64,000 bases of DNA. Origin: Gnomoniopsis sp. IMI 355080 (Eukaryota > Ascomycota > Sordariomycetes > Diaporthales > Gnomoniaceae). Below, piece after piece: positions 1-13,196 of the stretch (positions are counted from its first letter, which is position 1; each line of letters starts with the position of its first letter). The stretch is from positions 124,001 to 188,000 of the forward strand of contig JAPEVC010000036.1 of the NCBI GenBank assembly GCA_027946555.1, in the 5' to 3' direction. The notes beneath the pieces were generated by a model that saw nothing but the letters and a program-made list of their open reading frames with translations, ran no database searches and was not told the origin of the DNA. Both the position numbers and the translations under genes were made by a program.

Positions 1-2
1 CC

Positions 3-3000
3 ATGCCCGATGAATTTGGATTTGAGTCCAACGGCCTTATGAAGGACACCTCGGATGACGATGGCGACGATGACCAACCACTTCCGGGCCCAGCACCGCC
101 AGCTCCCATGGCGCCGATGATGGTAGCCCCAGCTGCTCCCCTGGCACCGATGGACATGGCAGGCTCGATAGATCAGAGACGACCCGATAACTCATCCTCA
201 GACCCTTCCAAGGACATGACAAATGGAGTTGGCAGTTCCCAGCCCGAACCCACCCCCAATGGGCAGAAAGAGGAAGACGAGGACGAAATAACCTACGAGC
301 CGGTCAAGACCCCATCCAGAACACCTCGGCCGGCTAAGTCCAGAACAAGTACAGTAAGATCAAGATCTAGACGGAAGCTAGCCTCTTCGCGATCAAGATC
401 AAAAATTCAGGAGAAGACAGACTTGGACTCCGAGGAGGAGAACGGATGCAGTTCGACGTCGAAGCCAAAGACTGAGCAAAAGGCAGATTCGTTCCCTAAG
501 ACGGTGCCAGAGATGGAGCAGGAACCAGAACCGCCCCGACCACCATCTTTGGAGTTTGAGATTGTCATCAACAGGATATCACCTCAAGCCATGCAAGAGT
601 ACAAACCGGTCCCTCCCGGAGATTACATTTACCGTGTACTGGAGAAGATTCCAACGGGTGTCCCAGGAGAGACTTGGCTGTCTGTAGAGTTTGAGGATGG
701 TCATGTAGATCAGGTAAGCACTTGCATCTGGCTATTTTTTATGCGCAGTATATTTCTCTGAGGACGCCTGTTGGTCTCTGGAGCTTCCCTGAATGATACC
801 GGTTTTCATGATTGCTTGGGAACACTAGGGGGGGGGGGGGCAAGCATTAGCAGGACCACCTGAGCCTTCCCCATCGAGATAAGCCTTTGCTTCATCATTC
901 ACCCTGACCATCACTCAAGCGTCTCTCTTCCTTTCCTCCCACTTCCACACCAAAATTTTAACCCGTCACACAACTGGACAAGATCACACCCTCACCTTAC
1001 TTTACTACGTCACGTCCTGTTCTTGAGTCCAAGGGGAAGTTTGTTCTCTTGAGGGCTAAGAGTAGGGTTTAAGGTGGTTAGCTGTCCATGCATCCTTCCA
1101 GGACACATTCTCATACCATTGGCCCAGCACACATCTCGAGAAGCCTTTACACCTGCAATCACACAAAGACCACAGCCATTTTCAGAACAGCAGAAGCTCT
1201 AAATCGAACTAACAAAATGGTCTGATCCTTCCCACTCCACAATGGACATCCAATTCACACCTTCTGGCATGTCATCAGGTGCTGTGAAGGCGAGTGCCGC
1301 ACAGGCCGCACTTCACTTTACCTTCAATCTCCTCACCTTACTGGCCTGTTTGAACTTCACATTGGTTATCCCAGAATCCATCCATACTCCCCCACCAACT
1401 GACATACTGTCTTTCTGCCTACTCTTATGCTTGCCCCACTTAATCGTACCAAATCGAAAAACATCAACAACTGACATCCATCTCACCTAGGTTGCCTTTG
1501 ACCAGCTATCCAGCTACCCCAACGGCCGGCAAGCCTTGGCCGACTACAACAGACCGAGAGACATGGACTACCCTGAGTATGACCACATCATTGGCTTTGG
1601 CGGTCAGGCCGTTAAGCGCAAGGCTACGCAGGATCCCGACTACGATTACCTCAAGGGGGAATCAGATGAAGGCGATCTACTGCAGGATGCCGATGAGCAG
1701 GACGGAGACGATGACGATATCCAAATACCCAACAAGCGGCGCCGTAATAAGCGACTGAAGGCGTTAACAATGACCGGCGTTCGGCGCAGCGGCCGTAGTC
1801 GTCCCGAGCAGCGACCCGTCTATAAGCAGCCGACCCTTTTCGACAAGGAGGACGACGGAGATGAAGACTCAGATTTTGGTGCGCGTGGCAGGCGAAAGAC
1901 CTTGCGAAAGAGAACTACCGCACAAAATATCGACGATGATGTCGATGAGCTCGGAGCTGGCGCAGACGAGTTCTCCATCGTCAAGTCTGATGTTCTCCCG
2001 GAGAAGAAAGCCCGGGGTGGCAAACGCAGTGCAGCCGCAAGACGCCATCTTGCCAGGTCCAACCTCCTAGACGATGAAGATGATATCGAGTTCGAGGCTC
2101 CCCGACGTTCAGGCAGGACCAACCAATCCAAGACAGTGTACCTCGACGACCCTAACTTGGAAGAAGATCTGTTCGCACCCGAGGAAGAGAAGCTTCCTTC
2201 AGCGCCCAAAGTCTCTGGTGCCAAAGAGGTCTTCCCGCGCTTGGAAGATCAGCGTTTCAAGAAGGTACACAGTACAACTTGCGGCACTTGCGGCAACAAT
2301 GCCAATACACCTAACAAGGGTATGATGATCTACTGTCAGGGCTGTTCCATGGGCTATCACAAGGTCTGCCTAGGCTTTCGTACAACTCGAGACCACGTTG
2401 TAACCAAGGTCGGTCCTTTCCAATTCGTCTTGCAGTGCCGAGACTGTGTTGGCGCCAAAAAGAAGAAGGACAACCGTACTCCCAGTCTCGATGTTTGCCA
2501 GTCGTGCAAAGTGCAGGGCCGAAGCTGCCAGGCCTTTGCTCCCAAGCTTTCCGCAACAGCAGAGGCCAAATTGCGGGAGGAGAATTTCGGTGAAGACCCT
2601 GTCACTAACGTTGACAAAAGCCTGATCAACAATCCAGACAATATTCTTTTTCGTTGCATGAACTGTCATTGTGCTTATCACTTCGAGCACCTCCCAGCAC
2701 TCGGCGGTCAGAACACCGAGGGAAGCGTTCGCGACGACAGGGTTGAATCGTACTCAATTGAATGGAAATGCAAGGACTGTCTTGATCTGCGGTACAAGAT
2801 CTCAACTCTGGTAGCATGGCGGCCCTTTGACCGAAAGACCTACCTTGGCAAGATCTACTTCGAAGTGCCTGAGGATGCAAAGGAGTACCTCATCAAGTGG
2901 GATTCACGATCGTACGCCCATTGTGAGTGGAAGCCAGGCCCTTGGGTGGTCGGTGTTACCAATGGGGTGATGCGCAATGCCTTTCCCAAGCGAAACGATG

Positions 3001-6000
3001 GCGCGAACCTACACCCCAAGTTCAACGTGGAGGAGGCTATACCTGAGGAGTATCTACTGGCCGATATTGTCTTGAATGTGAGGTTCAAGGGCAATTTTCA
3101 GTTTGAGTCGAAGAAAAAGGACCTCAAGAAAATTTCGCAAATCGAGCAAGCATTGATAAAGTTCCAGGGACTCGATTATGCCGACGCTGTATGGGATGAG
3201 CCTCCTCTCGAGGGCTCTGGAATCCGCTGGTCTTTGTTCAAATCGGCATACTCCGAATTTCTGAACGGCAAGCACTTCCAGACCGAGCCTGTCAGCACCA
3301 TCAAGGAGCGCCTGCGAAAGTTCCGCGAGCAGGACTTTGAGAAAGACATCGAATTCTACGCAGGCTCAAAAGACCAGCCAGCTGAACAGCCGGACGGTCT
3401 GACAGGTACCATGATGAAATACCAGATTCAGGGTCTGAACTGGCTGCTACACAACTTTTACCAACAACGCAGTGTTGTCTTAGCAGACGAGATGGGTTTG
3501 GGGAAGACAATCCAGGTCATTAGCCTGATCGCTGCTCTCGCCCTCCCTGAGGGTCCCAGGTGTTGGCCATTCCTCGTCGTCGTGCCCAATTCGACATGTC
3601 CCAACTGGCGCCGAGAGATCAAGCAATGGGCTCCTGACCTTCGCGTTGTCACCTATCATGGCGGCAAGGAGCCTCAAAACCTTGCTTACAAGTATGAATT
3701 ATTCCCTAACGGCTCTCGCGACATGAAGGCGCATGTAGTAGTCATGTCCTACGACTCCGCCCAGGACCCAGACACGCGCCACCTATTCAAGAGCGTTCAA
3801 TGGGTGGGTATGGTTGTAGATGAAGGTCAACGTCTCAAAAATGACGAGAATCTGCTATACGGGGCACTCAGTTCGATGAGAATCCCATGGCGTCTTCTCC
3901 TCACCGGAACTCCTTTACAAAACAACAAGCGCGAGCTTTTCAACCTCTTGCAATTCATTGATCCCTCCAAGAACGCTGCCCAGCTCGATGAAAAGTACGC
4001 CGATATTACTTCGGAAAACATCTCAGAGCTACACGAAATGATCAGACCATACTTCCTCCGACGAGTAAAGGCAGGACCGACAGGCGTCCTCAAATTCCTG
4101 CCTCCCATGTCGCAAATCATTCTACCAGTGACCATGTCTGTCGTGCAGGAGAAGCTTTGCAAGTCCATCATGGCAAAGAACCCTGAGCTCATTCGAGCCA
4201 TTTTTGCACATACCAAACTCAAGTCGAATGAGCGGAGCAGTCTGAACAACATTCTCATGCAGTTGAGAAAGTGCCTCGGTCATCCGTTCCTCTATAGCGG
4301 CGCCGTCGAGGAGAGAGAGGTTTCTGAGGAGACGATGCACAAGAATCTAGTCTCGGCTTCTTCGAAGCTCGTGCTCTTGGAGCAGATGTTACCGAAACTG
4401 AAGGAGAGCGGGCACCGCGTGCTCTTGTTTAGCCAATTCCTGGGCATGCTGGATATCGTTGAAGATTTCCTCACTGGCATCGGGTTCAAGTACCAGCGGC
4501 TCGATGGAAGCATCTCAAGTCTGGAGAAGCAGAAGCGCATCGACGCTTTCAACGAGCCAGGGTCCGAATATTTCGCCTTCCTTCTTTCAACCCGAGCTGG
4601 TGGTGTAGGTATCAACTTGGCAACCGCGGACACAGTCATCATTCTCGATCCCGATTTCAATCCGCACCAGGATATCCAAGCTCTATCGCGCGCTCACCGC
4701 ATTGGACAAAAGAACAAGGTCCTTTGCTTCCAGCTTATGACAAAGTCCAGTGTAGAGGAGAAAATCATGCAGATCGGCCGCAAGAAGATGGCGCTAGATC
4801 ACGCGCTGATCGAGACCATGGACAGGAAGAAGGAAGATGACGCTGGAGAGGACTTGGAATCAATCCTGAAGCATGGCGCAGACGCACTCTTCAACGAGAA
4901 CAACGACAAAGAGGTTATCAAATATGACGCAGAGGCGATTGACAAGCTACTGGACCGAACACATATCAAGAACCCTGAGTATCCTGAGGGAGAAACCGGC
5001 GAAAAAGCGGCGGAAAAGCAATTCGCTTTCGCTCGAGTCTGGGAGAACAAGGCCGGTGGTCTTACTGACGACATCCAGGCCGACGAGAGCCCGGATCTGG
5101 ACATCAGCGTTTGGGATAAGATTCTCAAGGAGCGTGAGGCGGAGGCGAAGCGTCTTGCTGAGATGAACAAGGAGGTATTGGGTCGTGGTAGCAGACGACG
5201 TCAGGTAAGTCTGAACAAGTGCACCCTAATGTGTCCTTTGAATCGTCTAACTCGCTGTTAGGCTGTCAAATACAATGGCACTGGCCCAGCAATCCCTGAC
5301 CTTGATGATGCGGCCGAGGCGCGTGAAGGTTCCGACATTGACGAGGATTTCATTAGAAATGATTCCACAGATGACTCGGACGAAGGTATTGACACTGTAG
5401 TTAGCTCACCAAGAACTTTAGGCAAGGGAGGTAAGCGCAAATCGGCTTCTAGAATTCAAACTCCTAAAACCCCCAAGACTCCCAGAAGAAAGCCAGCCGA
5501 CACGACTAATGCAACTCAGTCAACGCCGATTCGTCGCTCGGCGCGGAAGGGCGCAACGACTTCCAGATCCCTTCAATTGGCTCAGACGCCCTCAAAGCCA
5601 CGATCCATCAGAAAGCAGACAGCTCAAAGCGCCGAGAAGATCAACAAGGACAAGTCCCAGCGAAGCAGCCCGGACCACCCGTCACGCAGCGCAGACCTAG
5701 GGGCCGGCCTAGAAAGCATCCCCGCCCTGAGCCAGACGGAGAGCGGGCTCACGGCGCAACAAAGCCTTCAAGATCCGGCGAAGACTCCAAAAAGCCCGCT
5801 TCCCACCCAGGTACAGGAACAACAAGACCGCCGGGAGGCCCGCAACCAGGAGACTTTATCAACCCAGGCCCTGTCGAATATGGAGGACTCTCAGTTCAGC
5901 GTCCGTACCATGCCCAGCCCGCACCCATCAGATTCCACTCTCAGGCAAACACCTTCCCCTACCCTGGGCAAGGCACAGCTCCCTTCATCGGACAACATGG

Positions 6001-6786
6001 TCACATTGCCTCCCACGGCGGAGGCGTAGGGTCTCTCATGGGTGCTCTCCCGGGCAGTTCAACTAATTTGCCGGCTCAATTTGGCAACGTGCTGTCGGGA
6101 CTATCGCCACAGCAGCTCCAAGGTATGTTCATCTCTCTCAGCATTACTATTTGCAAAACTAATACACGGTAGCACTGTGGGCTCAGGCGCAAATGCAACT
6201 GCCATCGGGTAACCCAGTACCTTCAAATGGCCCCAAACCTGCGACTCCTGCGGCATCTCCAAACGGCCCGGCCATAACACCTCTTAGTACTAGCAACGGG
6301 TTGCTGACCTCATTAGATCAGTGTACGCAGTGTCAACTCATTCATTCGATATCAAGAAAATGCCCTCCCTTGGCATCGGAAAGTCAAATACGCATCGCCC
6401 TTGACGACGTCAAGGGTCTTTCTGGAGGAGATTCCGTTGCAACACAACGCAACAAGGCCCTTCTTCAATCAATTTTGAAAGCAAAAAAGGCTAAAAAGCT
6501 TGGAGCAAGTGGGATGCAATCCCCACAGCCTCAGCAGCCACTCCGAGCGTCGCAACCGACCCAGCAGAAAGTCTCTCAGCAGCCGACTGAACGACCTATA
6601 CAGCAAAATCCTCGACAACGAGTACAGCAGCCGGTACAACAGCAGGCACAACTCTCCGCACCTGTGGAGTCATCGGAATCGGAATCGGAATCCGAGTCTG
6701 AAACTGCCTCTGAGTCTGAGTCTGGATCTGGGTCATCAGGCTCGGAATCTGGAGAGGACGTGCTAAGGGAGATCTTGAGTCGGTAG
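3..6786 (+). CDS. Mit1/CHD3-like SNF2 chromatin remodeller (5' partial)
   Basis: Exons read as <3-713, 1491-5204, 5262-5430, 5520-6122 and 6173-6786, giving 1936 visible residues. The ATG at 3 may be internal because the gene reaches the left edge. Order of domains: acidic, Pro-rich and basic low-complexity N-terminus; Cys-rich PHD-type fingers from about residue 501 (CGTCGN, later FRCMNCHCAYH); a chromodomain-like stretch (EYLIKWDSRSYAHCEW); SNF2 ATPase with DEMGLGKT near 906 and DEGQ near 1014; helicase C half at about 1200-1320 with AHRIGQ; an AT-hook (RRPRGRPRKHP) near 1590; a Gln- and Ser/Glu-rich tail. The PHD-chromo-SNF2 order fits the Mi-2/CHD3 group, in which S. pombe Mit1 acts in heterochromatic gene silencing. 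Introns 3 and 4 (89 and 50 bp) change frame, so the AT-hook and the tail are seen only after splicing. The family is secure; the exact orthology to Mit1 is inferred. Confidence 0.9.
714..1490 (+). other. 777-bp intron 1 of the remodeller gene
   Basis: The donor GTAAGC follows GAT CAG and the acceptor CACCTAG precedes GTT GCC TTT; both sides are phase 0. The intron is about ten times longer than the other introns of the gene and contains a run of 13 G at 828-840. Its reading frames show no recognisable coding potential. Confidence 0.75.
828..840. repeat. G13 homopolymer
   Basis: Thirteen consecutive G on the + strand inside intron 1 of the remodeller gene. It is the longest of six G/C runs of at least 10 bases in the window. 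Confidence 0.95.
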
Positions 6787-7473
6787 AAGGCGGAAAATTG
6801 GAATTGAGCGGAATGATAGGCGCGAAGATCGTCACATTTTTCTGGTCTTCACACGAAGAAGGAAACTTTGGTATGGGGTCAAAATATCCTGTTTTGCTGG
6901 CAAGCACCAGACAGGCTCGTATCTGGCGATGTGATGGTCGTCATCAATAGAAACCCTGGTTGCAGTACTTTGCTAATGAGAACAATCACTAGACGGATGA
7001 AACTTTGACGTTCCATCGTGTTTACGTCTTCGCAGTGCAGTGCTGTCCCAAGTTTTGGTACTTTACTGTTGAGAGTCGAAGGTCGGAGGGAGTCAATCAC
7101 GTGTGGAGGTACAAACTGAGCTGCGGCTATCCGCTTGCTGCATACAACCTGACATAGGTCTTTATATCGCCGTTTGCTCCAGGGACAACTGCCAACACAT
7201 TCCACTTTAAAGGAGCTTCAAACGCCCTCCCTCCCAAGGAGCTCCGCCTCCAATGTCGAATATTCTGTTGTTCCAGCTGTTCCTTGTCTTTCTGCACTGG
7301 TTCTGAGGACAGACAATACTGCTGATATTGCACCCCTCCCCTGTTCACTAGGTCTACAGAACCAAATACAAGCATATAAAGTAGGTGCTGAAGCCTTGCC
7401 TCCGTTTGCACCCCCTTCTTGGCCAATCTGCCACCCTCTAAGGTTTCGATAGCAATTTGTGGCTCATCTTACC
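6787..7473. other. Intergenic: remodeller 3' end and CCCH-gene promoter
   Basis: This is a tandem (+/+) spacer of 687 bp. The last 100 bases before the next ATG are pyrimidine-rich and contain a CCAAT motif near 7424, as is common upstream of fungal start codons. I see no gene here. Confidence 0.5.
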
Positions 7474-10400
7474 ATGGAGTCTCTTCCAAACAGCAGACCT
7501 ACAGGCACACAAAAAATCCATTCTCCAACGGACTTGCCCTCTTACTCTAGTCCTCCGTCCGCCACATCCACGAGAGAAACCTCTCCAGCGTCCTCAATCC
7601 ATCACAATTTCTCGACAGTCTCTTCATTCAGAGCCAAGAAACCGCCCAGCGCAAACTTTGACCGGAAGTTTTCGAACATGAAATCCCCCAAAGACCAGTC
7701 AGTGGCAGACAAGAACGCCCCTCGAGATGGTGAAGGGAGGAAGATGGACAAGTTCGTTCCTGGTCAAGACGCTGATGGCAGTGCCAGTCTCCCTCACAGC
7801 GAGATGAGCAGCAAACCCAACCAAGGTGTTGGCCAGACCACCAGCCATTGGCAGAATCTTGCATCACAGAATATGGTTACTGTCAGAGGCTTGGCCAGAG
7901 CCGGAAGACATTCTCGCATCCCCACTGATCACCAGAATGCTGAGGTGGCTCAGAATTCTAGCACTGCTACTCCCAATCTCGACCACAGACAGAACAACCT
8001 CGCAGAGGGCAGCTTTGGCAAGCCTGAACAGCCCTATAATATTGACGATCCTCAGAGTAGCTCAGATGTTCTGGGCCTTGAAAGCTCTGGTCAAGGCCTC
8101 CCTGTCCTGCGAAGCCAGGGAGGTAGAAAATTATGCAACACTCGCGAGAACACCATGGCAGCTCGAAGCCTGAATAATGGCAACCAACAGAGCTGTGGCC
8201 CTGCAGGAGAGAGTTGCTTGGGTTTTTGCGGTCCCCAAGGCACTCTGCGAGCTGAAGCCCTCTTGAAGCCTCCACCAGATGCTTGCAATGAGAAAGGAGG
8301 AAGTCAAGGTGTTCAGTCAGATTGGAGTTTTCATCAGCCGCCAAATGCTCACAGTACTGGAGAGGGCCACACGGCTCCTAGGGTGGTATGGAACCCCGAC
8401 AATGCGAAAGACAGTCTTACGGCAGCCCACGACCATGCGTATGGTCCTGCGAATGTTCCTGACACTTTTGTGGGGGATCACAGGCCTCACCAGGGGCTTA
8501 TAATGACTCAAAGTCTCTATGACAACCACGAAAATGTTCTGATACTTCGAAATCCTCATAACGACTTGGCAAACAACCTGCCAATGCCAAATTTCCACTA
8601 CAGTCCTGCAAACAGTTACAATGTCAGTCGACAAGGCCAAGACCTTCAACACAGTCACAAAGACATTCTGGCAGCTGAGTCTTCTCACAAGCCTTGTCTA
8701 AATGCTGGTGATGCTGGGGGACAAGGCTATCCCCTTTGTCAAGAGAGTCTGTTGGCTCAGGAGTTTGATGATGGTCAAATAGGCATTCTGGAAGCTCGAG
8801 GCCTGCATTATGCTCCTCCAAACATGTACGACGCCAGAGGACGTGCAAGTTTTGCATCTCGAAAGCTATATGACGCTCATGGAAATGCTCCGTCGATTCA
8901 AGGTTTTGGTCGCAATGCCCCTCTAAATGTTTTCGACGAGCCTGCGCAGCTGTATACAAACAAGGGCTTTTCAGACCGTGTTACTCGCTGTCTTCCAACC
9001 TCGCACAATCCATCAACGACTTCTGCACCATCCACCTCCACAAATCAAACAACTCTTCACCCCCGCCATCATAGCAACAAATCCTCTACAAGAACCACCC
9101 CTGGCTTTTCATCGCCTGTCCCTTCCGCGTTTAATGGCAACGAGCTTTCCGTCAACGCCACTCCATACGTTTCCATCACGAGTCCTTTTACGCCAGCCTC
9201 GGTGAGAAACAACGCCATCAGAACCGCAGCTTCTTCCCCACGATTTGAGCCTTTCACCGACCCTTCATCGTCCATCGACCCTTCGCCTTCGTCTCTAGCA
9301 GCTACTTCCTCTTCCACAACCAATACGTACACCGCCACGATGTTTCCTCCCAGCGGCATTGTCATCTCTGACGCTGACATGGAGTGCGCCATGGCTTATT
9401 GCTTCGATCGCGGCAATGGCCAATATACTCGACTAGTCCCCGTCGACGTTCTGCCCTTTTCTCTGAGAGACCTTCCCGCACGTGTGGCCTCGCATGAGGG
9501 CATGATCGTTCTTCCGATCCCACGCATGGTTGGCCCCGATGGTCAGTCTGCTAATGTCCACCTGGTACCCCATGTGGATGGCAACAATGTTACTGTAAGC
9601 TCAGCTTCCCTCTCACCATCTCCTATCCTGCGTGGTGGTCTTGTCTTTTACAGCCTCATTTGGAGTTGATTGAGAGATGGCTGTTGAACAGGTCATTGTT
9701 TGTTGAAACGCCTTGTGTCAACAGCGACGACTCTTCAGTCAATTTCTCCAGGTGATGTTCCAACACCTTTCAAGTGCTGGGGTGACCACTCATTTAGATG
9801 ATGACCCTTGTATGGTGAAGCCAGGCTCACTCAAGCCTGAAGCAACTCTACTCTCTGAGCTACGGGGTTTTCTCCAACAAAGGTCAAGTGGCCTTCATGG
9901 TAGAGTTCATTCTTGTTTGCTTTGCTTGCTTTGCCTGAAGCAGTTGGGGTCCTGAGGGCATTCACTGCTGTTCATCCTGTACCTGCGGCTTCTTGGACAC
10001 TCTGGTGAGCCTCAGCTGACTGATGTCTCTGTCCTGACAGCCACCTGTGAGCCCTACCGGTACTTCCCAGGGCGGCTCGACCGACCTCATCCAGGTAAGA
10101 ATGTTTGGGCAAGCAGGCCAACTTCCTAAACCTACTAAAGCTCAATCCCCAATTATAAGACATTCCTTTCAGTTTCACAAGTGGATGGGATGAAGTATAC
10201 TGACAAACTGCATCGGGACACTAGAACCACATCGACAACATTGTCGCTGCCGCCCCCAATGCTACTTCTGGTTCAATTGCCCTCTCCCGTTCTGCCGCCG
10301 CCGCTACTGGGATTGGCCGCCGTGAGAAGGTCTTTTGTGACAAATGGATCCACGATGGGACCTGCGCCTTCACTCAACAGGGCTGTAAGTTCAAGCACGA

Positions 10401-11203
10401 GATGCCTATGGATAAGGAGACCCAGCAATCCCTCGGTCTGTTCCACGGCCTGCCTGCCTGGTACCGCAAGCAAGAGGCTGAACGTGTGATGCACCTGGAC
10501 GACCGCCCTGTGCCTCTCGGCGGTGGTGCCGTTGGCTACTACGGCGTTGGTCCTGCCGGTGGCCGTTTCGGCAACAACGGTGGTGCTTTTGGCGTTGGTG
10601 TCGGTGCAGCTTCTCGTGCTCAGAGCTGGCGTCGTATTGAGGCTGCTCCTCCTGCTTCTGGTTCTACTGCTGATGATGAGGGATCTTCGCCTCTGTCTGG
10701 TGGCTCTGGTTCTCATGGCGGATATGGTCGTGGTCGCACCGGCCCTCGCCCTGGTAAGTAATCACCTTGTGCCCCTTTCGCTTCTTCGGGGAACACCTTG
10801 AGTAGTCCTGTTTTCTGCTGGAGGAGCTCTTGCTCTGAATATGTTCGGCTTCACCATGACAAAACAGATTCTCCATAAAACCCACGGCTTCATGTACTTA
10901 CTGACTAAAAACACAGCCAATTATCGCACCACCAACAACTTCGGCCCTATCGGCCCTCCCTCGCAGTCGACCGGTTCTCTCTCCGGTGGCCATGGAGACA
11001 ACCGCCGCCGGACAAATACTGGCGCCAGGTTCGATTTGGTGTCTGCCGGAGGAACCCCAGTTCGCGAAGCACAGCGTGATGACGCCGCTCCTCGTGGTGG
11101 CGTCCGCATTGCCAATAACCCCTTCAGCGCTCTCGACAACTATGCCTCCGCTTCGAACACTGAATCTGACAAGGGAAAGGGTTCCGATGAGGCTCTTGAA
11201 TGA
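7474..11203 (+). CDS. CCCH-type zinc-finger protein with long disordered N-terminus
   Basis: Exons 7474-9594, 10041-10094, 10225-10753 and 10917-11203 give 996 residues. The start is the ATG at 7474 in a good context (ACCATGG). A single C-x8-C-x6-C-x3-H finger lies at Cys763, Cys772, Cys779 and His783 (FCDKWIHDGTCAF onward), a fold usually used to bind RNA. It is followed by Gly-rich segments with RGR repeats. The first ~620 residues are low-complexity (Ser, Pro, Asn, Gln, His) with degenerate repeats such as HYSPANSYN and HYAPPNMYD. What looks like the conserved part starts near MFPPSGIVISDADME (about 9340), so a shorter form starting there is possible. Introns of 446, 130 and 163 bp are rather long. 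The specific RNA target is unknown. Confidence 0.8.
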
Positions 11204-11820
11204 GTTTTGTGCCTGGTCTGCGGCGATTGGAGCACAACACTGAGACTCCCTGATTGAGATCGTCGGCATACGGTGGACCTTCGGCTTGGTGCTCAGCGCC
11301 TCGTGAGCTATACTTCGCTTCGAAGGCACTCATGGCTCGGAGTCCCTGCCTGTCCATCCAGACTCCCCTTTAACTTCCTATTATTGGTTTTGTTGATCAT
11401 CTGGAACTCTATTTACTCATTCGGAGCTTTTTGCAATCTTCTGGTACGAGGCGAAAGATGAATCAGGTCGAGCCGCTCTCGAACGGCTAGTCAAGGCCGT
11501 ACGGATCACCGACGTCATCAGGAAGATTACACAGGCATTAACATGCAATTTTGTTTTCAGACTCAATCTGGACAGAAGCTACCAGCAATGGTTTGGTGTA
11601 CGTTGCTTTGCGCGTGCAATATAGACTACCATAAGAGTCGGTTTGGACCCAGCAATGGGAGTGATGGATCACGATGCATTTGTTTCGAAGCGCGGAAAGT
11701 AGGCGGAAGATAAAACTTGCACATATCACGGCGGAGCTTTGATTATGATCAGTCTCTATAGCCTAGACAAGATGGCGAAGAATGGCCTACATCTACAGAC
11801 TCAGAGACCATGGATACGTC
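11204..11820. other. Convergent 3' spacer
   Basis: This 617-bp stretch separates the 3' ends of the CCCH gene (+) and dihydroorotase (-). It should hold both 3' UTRs. No gene or repeat is visible. Confidence 0.5.
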
Positions 11821-13196
11821 TCATACCCAGCTAACGCTCCAAGTGCTCTTGCCCTTCCTGAAAGGCACAACTTCCAGCCCATCGCCCTTGATACTCTCTA
11901 CAACGACCTCACTCTTTTTCTCGAGGACAATTCTTTCCGTAGTGGGCTCAACGCCGTAGAACTTGCGGCCAAATCCACCTAAGAAGCCCTCCAAAAGTTC
12001 CTGAGAGACTTGCTCCTCCTTGATGTCGCCGCGAGCGACAGCCTCCTCGAGAGCTGTGAGGACGTAGGCCACAGCATATGGCTGAGTGAACACACCTGCT
12101 GCAGTATTTCCTTTGCCCTTCTTGGCGCTGATGTCGTGAGGAGCACTATCTGTTCCGAGAAAGAACTTTCCTTTGCTGGTGACGAGCGCGTTGAGGAGGG
12201 CGAGACGGTCGTTTGGCATCTGTGATTTGTTAGTGATTCATGGTGTCACCGACCGCCGAGGAAAGAATTCGTACCTTGGCCACTGGCTTGCAGTAGTGGA
12301 ACTGTTGGATCTCATGTATCAGTACGTATTGAGTTGTGATAATGCATGCGCCACGCGATGTCGCCGTAAGTCAGACACCGTCATGCGAGGCTGTTATGCG
12401 AGACTTTTTTACTTACCACGTCGCCTGCCCAGTCATCTACGATCAAGAAGCTGCGAGCCATCCTGGTCAGCTTTTCCCTCATCCTTACTGCGGGGTCTCA
12501 TCTCAAGGTTCAAGGCCATCTTACAGATGATGTGCTGTCAGAGTGCCCACCACCGTGTCCCCGCAAGCCTTCACAGCGTTGACGGCATCCTCTGTCGTAC
12601 AGTGCTCCAGAACAATTTTCAGCTTGGGAAACTTGTCGTGAATGGTCGTCAAGGTGGGCAGGAAATTCGACTCGGCGTTCATGATGGTGATGTTCTTCTT
12701 GGCATCGCTCGCGCACTCCCCGTGGATGTTCAACACCAGCCCCTCCTCCTCCATGGCGGCGAATACCGGGTAGAACTCCTCGTAATCGGTCACACCGGAC
12801 TCGGAGTTGGTGGTCAGACCTTGGGGGTAGGACTTGATCCCGGCTATGCCAGCTTTCTTGGCCTCCCGGACGACTTCCGGGGTGATGCTCGGGTGTAGAT
12901 AGAGGGTCATGAGGTACGTAACTGTTGGGTCCAGGGCGAGGAGACGGGACTTATAATCCAATGCGGCCTGGACGGTGGTCACTGGCGGTACCAGGTTGGG
13001 CATGATATAGGCCACACTAAGTGTTTAGTCCTAGTGTCAGACTTGGTCGCTTTTTTCCTACATGACATCCTCTCAAAACGTACTTGACGCCGCCCTGGCG
13101 GATTGTGGGCACAACAGCAGCAGACATGGGCCCATCCCGAAGGTGGACATGGAAGTCTGCCGCCGCGGGAAGCTCGAACTTGTCTGGGAGAGGCAT
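11821..13196 (-). CDS. URA4: Dihydroorotase
   Basis: This enzyme makes the ring-closing step of de novo pyrimidine synthesis, converting carbamoyl aspartate to dihydroorotate in the cytosol. Exons on the minus strand are 13196-13084, 13016-12525, 12450-12417, 12301-12275 and 12219-11821, giving 354 residues, close to the usual ~360 for the homodimeric type. Visible motifs are the metal-binding FHVHLRDG near the N-terminus, GIKSYPQG with the lysine that is carboxylated in the family, LEHCTTEDAV, TLTAHHL, VDDWAGD, CKPVAK and GTDSAPH. The DDWAGD and CKPVAK motifs sit on tiny exons of 34 and 27 nt that ORF-based calling misses. An in-frame ATG at 13220 would add eight residues; the shorter start is preferred because it begins just before the conserved region. 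It is divergent to the CSN3 gene. Confidence 0.92.
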
